Shown piece after piece: positions 59,329-64,000 of a stretch of DNA of 64,000 nt (position 1 is the stretch's first letter; every line of letters begins with the position of its first letter). The translations under genes were made by a program, and so were the position numbers. The DNA comes from Pseudeuparius sepicola (Eukaryota; Arthropoda; Insecta; Coleoptera; Anthribidae). The notes beneath the pieces are model-generated. The model was given only the letters and a program-made list of their open reading frames with translations. It was not told the DNA's origin and ran no database searches. Location of the stretch: the NCBI GenBank assembly GCA_963920635.1, contig OY987298.1, positions 1,240,001-1,304,000 of the forward strand, given 5' to 3'.

Positions 59329-59805
59329 GATATAATTATTCCTTTATTAAGGGTTGACCTTTGACAAATTCAATGAACGGTAAATTCTAACGAATGTGCA
59401 GTGCACAATTTTCTTCAGGTTGATATCTACAGTTTCGTCGTTTTATTGTCTAGAACGCCGAACGTGGCAACCTCTCTGCCTGTCAGGAGAAACGGCATTG
59501 CAATGTTGCCGGTGCCCGTTTGCAATAATTCGTGGAACAAAGACAAATTTGTAGTCTTCTATTCAAATGTCTCCAGCTTGCCTGTTATTTAATGTATTGC
59601 AACCTTTGAGCTTTAACTAATGCAATTGCACACAAAAATGTTGTCACTGTAGAAATAGTAAAGGAGAACTTGAAGCGCTTTTACGGGTTAGAAGCACTGA
59701 GACAGAATTCCGTCCCTAGGACCAACTTTGCAAAAAAAAATTGCAGAAAACGCGACTGTTAATTTACGAGAAAAAGGTGGTTTCACGGAGCATCCTAAGT
59801 CTGGG
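59329..59805. other. Downstream of gene 2 exon, no gene recognised
   Basis: The 63-aa (59401) and 62-aa (59728) frames have no motif. Three possible acceptors in 59400-59490 would each give an immediate stop when joined to the phase-1 donor at 59304, so none is a good next exon. Confidence 0.4.
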
Positions 59806-60240
59806 CTGGACCAACACTATAATAAAGACCTGTGCATATCGCTGTTTCAAGCGATAGCCACTGGCGCCACACGACGAAACAAATATACACAATTTGTTAC
59901 CATAATTCCAAAATAGTGTTTATTCTTCTGCAATTCACCTAATGGTCTGTCCATACCATTTTCTTCATGTGCGCGAAAATTTCATGTTATCACAAACAAA
60001 TCTACCTCGAAAAGCCGTAAAAACTGCCAAATACTGGACGCAAACACAATTCATTACCGTAAAAAAAGGCAATCGTAATAAAGCTGGATATTTAAAATTT
60101 TGTTTTTTTTAAACGTCAGAAACTGACATCCCAATAGCCACAGAATACCGCCATTTTTTCGTAGTGTAGCGCCACCCCGATCCGTAAACAACAATGAAAT
60201 ATGACTTCATGCGCGGGTCTTTAATATAGTGTTGGTCCAG
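59806..60240. mobile_element. Terminal-inverted-repeat element, 7-bp target duplication
   Basis: CTGGACCAACACTATAATAA at the left and the inverted TTAATATAGTGTTGGTCCAG at the right; GTCTGGG at 59799-59805 and 60241-60247. 435 bp, non-coding. Relatives lie at 8541-9080, 15068-15500 and 15790-15818. The superfamily is uncertain. Confidence 0.75.
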
Positions 60241-60689
60241 GTCTGGGGGTCTGAGATTAGATCTTTGAAATTTCAACTTTAATTGCAACTTTCACCGCAG
60301 TAGGTAACATATAAACTTGCCAGTGCCTGACACCTTAGGGATTGATTTATCAAATTTTAACCTATAAAAATCAATTTGGCGCGTTTATTGACGATTCTTA
60401 ATATGGAGTAAGTAAGATACACATCAGTATAATTACCAACAGCCCAAATCAAATCTGCAATATATTGGTTTATAAATTTATAAACAGTATTTTAAAATTT
60501 AAGTATATTTGTTATCCAGTAGCTGACACTGATTTTTGACTAGACCCTTAGCCTGAATCTGATAAGCCCAAAACCTGACACCCTATAAAAATGTTCACAG
60601 CAATTTTTAAAAAGGAAAACACAATCATTATTGTATGAGGCGCCATTTCGGACTAAATTATTATTTTTGAATATATAAATTTCTCGCGC
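60241..60689. other. AT-rich stretch before satellite
   Basis: No gene or repeat recognised. Confidence 0.4.
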
Positions 60690-61185
60690 TAACATATTTT
60701 TTTAATATGATATTTATAGAAATTTGCGTGAATATCTTTTTGTAGTCAAATTTATATATTACGCATCGCCCAAAAGTATATATTACAGTAAACGCAAAAA
60801 AATATATCAAAACACGGTATATTAATTTGGTGCGCCAATATATAATAATTTAGGGTACCACTGGTCGTCACCAGAGGTCGCGCCGCGCATCCCTAAAGTG
60901 CACCGGCAACGCTGCAGCAGAAAGGGCAGAAGCCCGAAGTGGAAATATTTTTTTTATATGATATTTATACAAATTTGCGTGAATAATCGTTTTTTAGTCA
61001 AATTTATATATTACGCATCGCCCAAAAGTATATATTACAGTAAACGCAAAAAAATATATCAAAACACGATATATTAATTTGGTGCGCCAATATATAATAA
61101 TTTAGGGTACCACCGGTCGTCACCAGAGGTCGCACCGCGCATCGGTACGCTGCAGCAGAAAGCGCAGAAGCCCGAAGTCGAAGTG
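60690..61185 (-). repeat. Two satellite units in inverted orientation
   Basis: Reverse complement of the 252/253-bp unit found after 61780. The two units are more diverged from each other and from the direct array (for example GCACCGCGCATCGG in place of GCGCCGCGCATCCC). Confidence 0.85.
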
Positions 61186-61780
61186 ATTATGATTACCGAC
61201 GTACTGGATGTTCTTTTTCTGTGTCAGGTTTGGGATTTGATGTTTTGTGGTGTATAACCCCACAATCATCTTAACATATTAGTTTCCCGCCCGCATGATC
61301 GTTTTCGTTTCGCCTTCGTTTTGTTGTAGGAAGTGGCTATTTATACGTCCGACGTATATAAAAGTCGGTATACGTCTTGCACTCTCATTGGTGGATTGAG
61401 TCACGTGACTTCTTTGGACGTACATTTAACTCCGTACACGTCCAAAGCCGAAGTAAACATTTGATACGTTCTACGTTGGAAGTGCATTTTTCTCAAGCAT
61501 CTTTGCAATAAGGAGCGTATTCCCTCCTTTTTGGGGGATAAGCGCTGCCGTATGAAAAAAGAAGGGGACATTCGCATCATATTGTGGCAGTCGGCAGCGA
61601 TGCGCGCTGCCGTATGAAAAAAGAAGTGGTAATCTTTTCCAATGGTGTAACGTCGGGCGAAAATAGGGGATAGGAACCTACCTATCTAGCCAAAATTTCA
61701 AGAAAATCGGGGGTGGGTTTTACACAGGGACCCTTTTTATTTTAAAGAGTCCCTGGTTTTACACCATTCTGCGCTTTCTG
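61186..61780. other. Unique spacer between inverted satellite blocks
   Basis: 595 bp, GC-richer. Contains TATATAAAAG at about 61356, GTCACGTGAC at about 61401, an imperfect hairpin CTTTGGACGTAC/GTACACGTCCAAAG, a 23-bp direct repeat beginning GCGCTGCCGTATGAAAAAAG (about 61543 and 61606), and a 31-bp insertion at 61726-61756. No open frame. Confidence 0.5.
61726..61756. mobile_element. ~31-bp palindromic mini-insertion with 8-9-bp direct repeats
   Basis: AGGGACCCTTTTTATTTTAA and on to TCCCTGG, flanked on both sides by TTTTACAC (61718-61725 and 61757-61764). Similar modules, without clear duplications, lie at 3993-4020 and 41829-41856. Confidence 0.55.
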
Positions 61781-64000
61781 CTGCGGGTTACCGGTGCACT
61801 TTAGGGATGCCCTCGCGACCTCTGGTGACGACCGGTGGTACCCTAAATTATTATATATTGGCGCACCAAATTAATATATCGTGTTTTGATATATTTTTTG
61901 CGTTTACTGTAATATATACTTTTGGGCGATGCGTAATATATAAATTTGACTAAAAAAAGATTATTTACGCAAATTTCTATAAATATCATATAAAAAAATA
62001 TATTTAGACTTCGGGCTTCTGCACTTTCTGCTGCAGCGTTGCCGGTGCACTTTAGGAATGCGCGGCGCGACCTCTGGTGACGACCAGTGGTACCCTAAAT
62101 TATTATATATTGGCGCACCAAATTAATATATCGTGTTTTGATATATTTTTTTGCGTTTACTGTGATATATACTTTTGGGCGATGCGTAATATATAAATTT
62201 GACTAAAAAAAGATTATTTACGCAAATTTCTATAAATATCATATAAAAAAATATATTTAGACTTCGGGCTTCTGCACTTTCTGCTGCAGCGTTGCCGGTG
62301 CACTTTAGGAATGCGCGGCGCGACCTCTGGTGACGACCAGTGGTACCCTAAATTATTATATATTGGCGCACCAAATTAATATATCGTGTTTTGATATATT
62401 TTTTGCGTTTACTGTAATATATACTTTTGGGCGATGCGTAATATATAAATTTGACTAAAAAAAGATTATTTACGCAAATTTCTATAAATATCATATAAAA
62501 AAATATATTTAGACTTCGGGCTTCTGCACTTTCTGCTGCAGCGTTGCCGGTGCACTTTAGGAATGCGCGGCGCGACCTCTGGTGACGACCAGTGGTACCC
62601 TAAATTATTATATATTGGCGCACCAAATTAATATATCGTGTTTTGATATATTTTTTTGCGTTTACTGTGATATATACTTTTGGGCGATGCGTAATATATA
62701 AATTTGACTAAAAAAAGATTATTTACGCAAATTTCTATAAATATCATATAAAAAAATATATTTAGACTTCGGGCTTCTGCACTTTCTGCTGCAGCGTTGC
62801 CGGTGCACTTTAGGAATGCGCGGCGCGACCTCTGGTGACGACCAGTGGTACCCTAAATTATTATATATTGGCGCACCAAATTAATATATCGTGTTTTGAT
62901 ATATTTTTTTGCGTTTACTGTGATATATACTTTTGGGCGATGCGTAATATATAAATTTGACTAAAAAAAGATTATTTACGCAAATTTCTATAAATATCAT
63001 ATAAAAAAATATATTTAGACTTCGGGCTTCTGCACTTTCTGCTGCAGCGTTGCCGGTGCACTTTAGGGATGCGCGGCGCGACCTCTGGTGACGACCAGTG
63101 GTACCCTAAATTATTATATATTGGCGCACCAAATTAATATATCGTGTTTTGATATATTTTTTTGCGTTTACTGTGATATATACTTTTGGGCGATGCGTAA
63201 TATATAAATTTGACTAAAAAAAGATTATTTACGCAAATTTCTATAAATATCATATAAAAAAATATATTTAGACTTCGGGCTTCTGCACTTTCTGCTGCAG
63301 CGTTGCCGGTGCACTTTAGGAATGCGCGGCGCGACCTCTGGTGACGACCAGTGGTACCCTAAATTATTATATATTGGCGCACCAAATTAATATATCGTGT
63401 TTTGATATATTTTTTTGCGTTTACTGTGATATATACTTTTGGGCGATGCGTAATATATAAATTTGACTAAAAAAAGATTATTTACGCAAATTTCTATAAA
63501 TATCATATAAAAAAATATATTTAGACTTCGGGCTTCTGCACTTTCTGCTGCAGCGTTGCCGGTGCACTTTAGGAATGCGCGGCGCGACCTCTGGTGACGA
63601 CCAGTGGTACCCTAAATTATTATATATTGGCGCACCAAATTAATATATCGTGTTTTGATATATTTTTTGCGTTTACTGTAATATATACTTTTGGGCGATG
63701 CGTAATATATAAATTTGACTAAAAAAAGATTATTTACGCAAATTTCTATAAATATCATATAAAAAAATATATTTAGACTTCGGGCTTCTGCACTTTCTGC
63801 TGCAGCGTTGCCGGTGCACTTTAGGAATGCGCGGCGCGACCTCTGGTGACGACCAGTGGTACCCTAAATTATTATATATTGGCGCACCAAATTAATATAT
63901 CGTGTTTTGATATATTTTTTTGCGTTTACTGTGATATATACTTTTGGGCGATGCGTAATATATAAATTTGACTAAAAAAAGATTATTTACGCAAATTTCT
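61781..64000 (+). repeat. 252/253-bp satellite array, about nine units, runs off window
   Basis: Unit landmarks CGACC(A/G)GTGGTACCC start at 61829, 62081, 62334, 62586, 62839, 63092, 63345, 63598 and 63850, giving spacings of 252, 253, 252, 253, 253, 253, 253, 252. Each unit has a GC-rich part (GCGCGGCGCGACCTCTGGTG) and an AT-rich part with TATATATTGGCGCACC and ATATCGTGTTTTGATATA. Two subtypes: TATTTTTTGCG..CTGTAATAT (252) and TATTTTTTTGCG..CTGTGATAT (253). Confidence 0.95.

Noticed and set aside
61829..61843. Hammerhead core in the satellite unit (CTGGTGACGACC)
   Set aside because: No CTGANGA and no GAAA in matching positions.
61781..64000. CRISPR array
   Set aside because: The repeats are 252-253-bp head-to-tail units without spacers; this is satellite DNA in a eukaryotic context.

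Overview
This window reads as a non-coding-rich, AT-rich eukaryotic nuclear genome, most likely an insect. The evidence is spliced genes with GT-AG introns (one only 56 nt), dense nested transposons, CAGGGTG-ended mariner-type foldback elements, hAT elements with 8-bp target duplications, and Penelope-like retroelements. I cannot name the species. No bacterial, organellar or rRNA features are seen.

Layout. (1) 1-1686: left half of a foldback element and the left arm of a 780-bp palindromic insertion. (2) 1687-20550 and 20551-39412: two head-to-tail copies of an 18.86-kb segment. I saw only four differences between them, all within 146 bp. Each copy carries two internal exons and the start of the last exon of a plus-strand gene (gene 1). 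The gene's last exon is intact only in the second copy and ends at 39910; in the first copy it is cut at 20550 and runs into the apex of the palindrome. The introns hold a decayed Penelope-like endonuclease reading frame followed by a hammerhead-like motif, a hAT-type miniature element with an 8-bp target duplication, and several foldback elements with CAGGGTG ends and TA target duplications. (3) 39975-46330: foldback elements with transposase remnants, a tRNA-like fragment, and the probable first coding exon of gene 2. (4) 43064-59328: gene 2, a predicted small single-pass membrane protein with a PPPY motif. Its exons join in phase across a 12.7-kb intron. That intron holds a 5.5-kb inverted-repeat element with a Penelope-like element and a hAT element nested inside it, a further foldback element, and another hAT element inside a degenerate foldback. 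(5) 59806-60240: a terminal-inverted-repeat element. (6) About 60690-64000: a 252/253-bp satellite, with two units inverted, a unique spacer, then about nine direct units running off the window.

How it fits together. Two host genes sit in a transposon graveyard. The palindrome centre is the left breakpoint of the tandem duplication, so a mobile element probably triggered the rearrangement that duplicated gene 1 exons. Splice phases suggest the duplicated exons can only be used as alternatives. The most noteworthy signals are the duplication and its breakpoint; four hammerhead-ribozyme-like sites of three sequence types linked to Penelope-like elements (six sites counting the second duplication copy); hAT deletion derivatives that keep only the two ends of the transposase; and the satellite with linked length and base variants. 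All calls are from reading the sequence; no alignments or folding programs were run.
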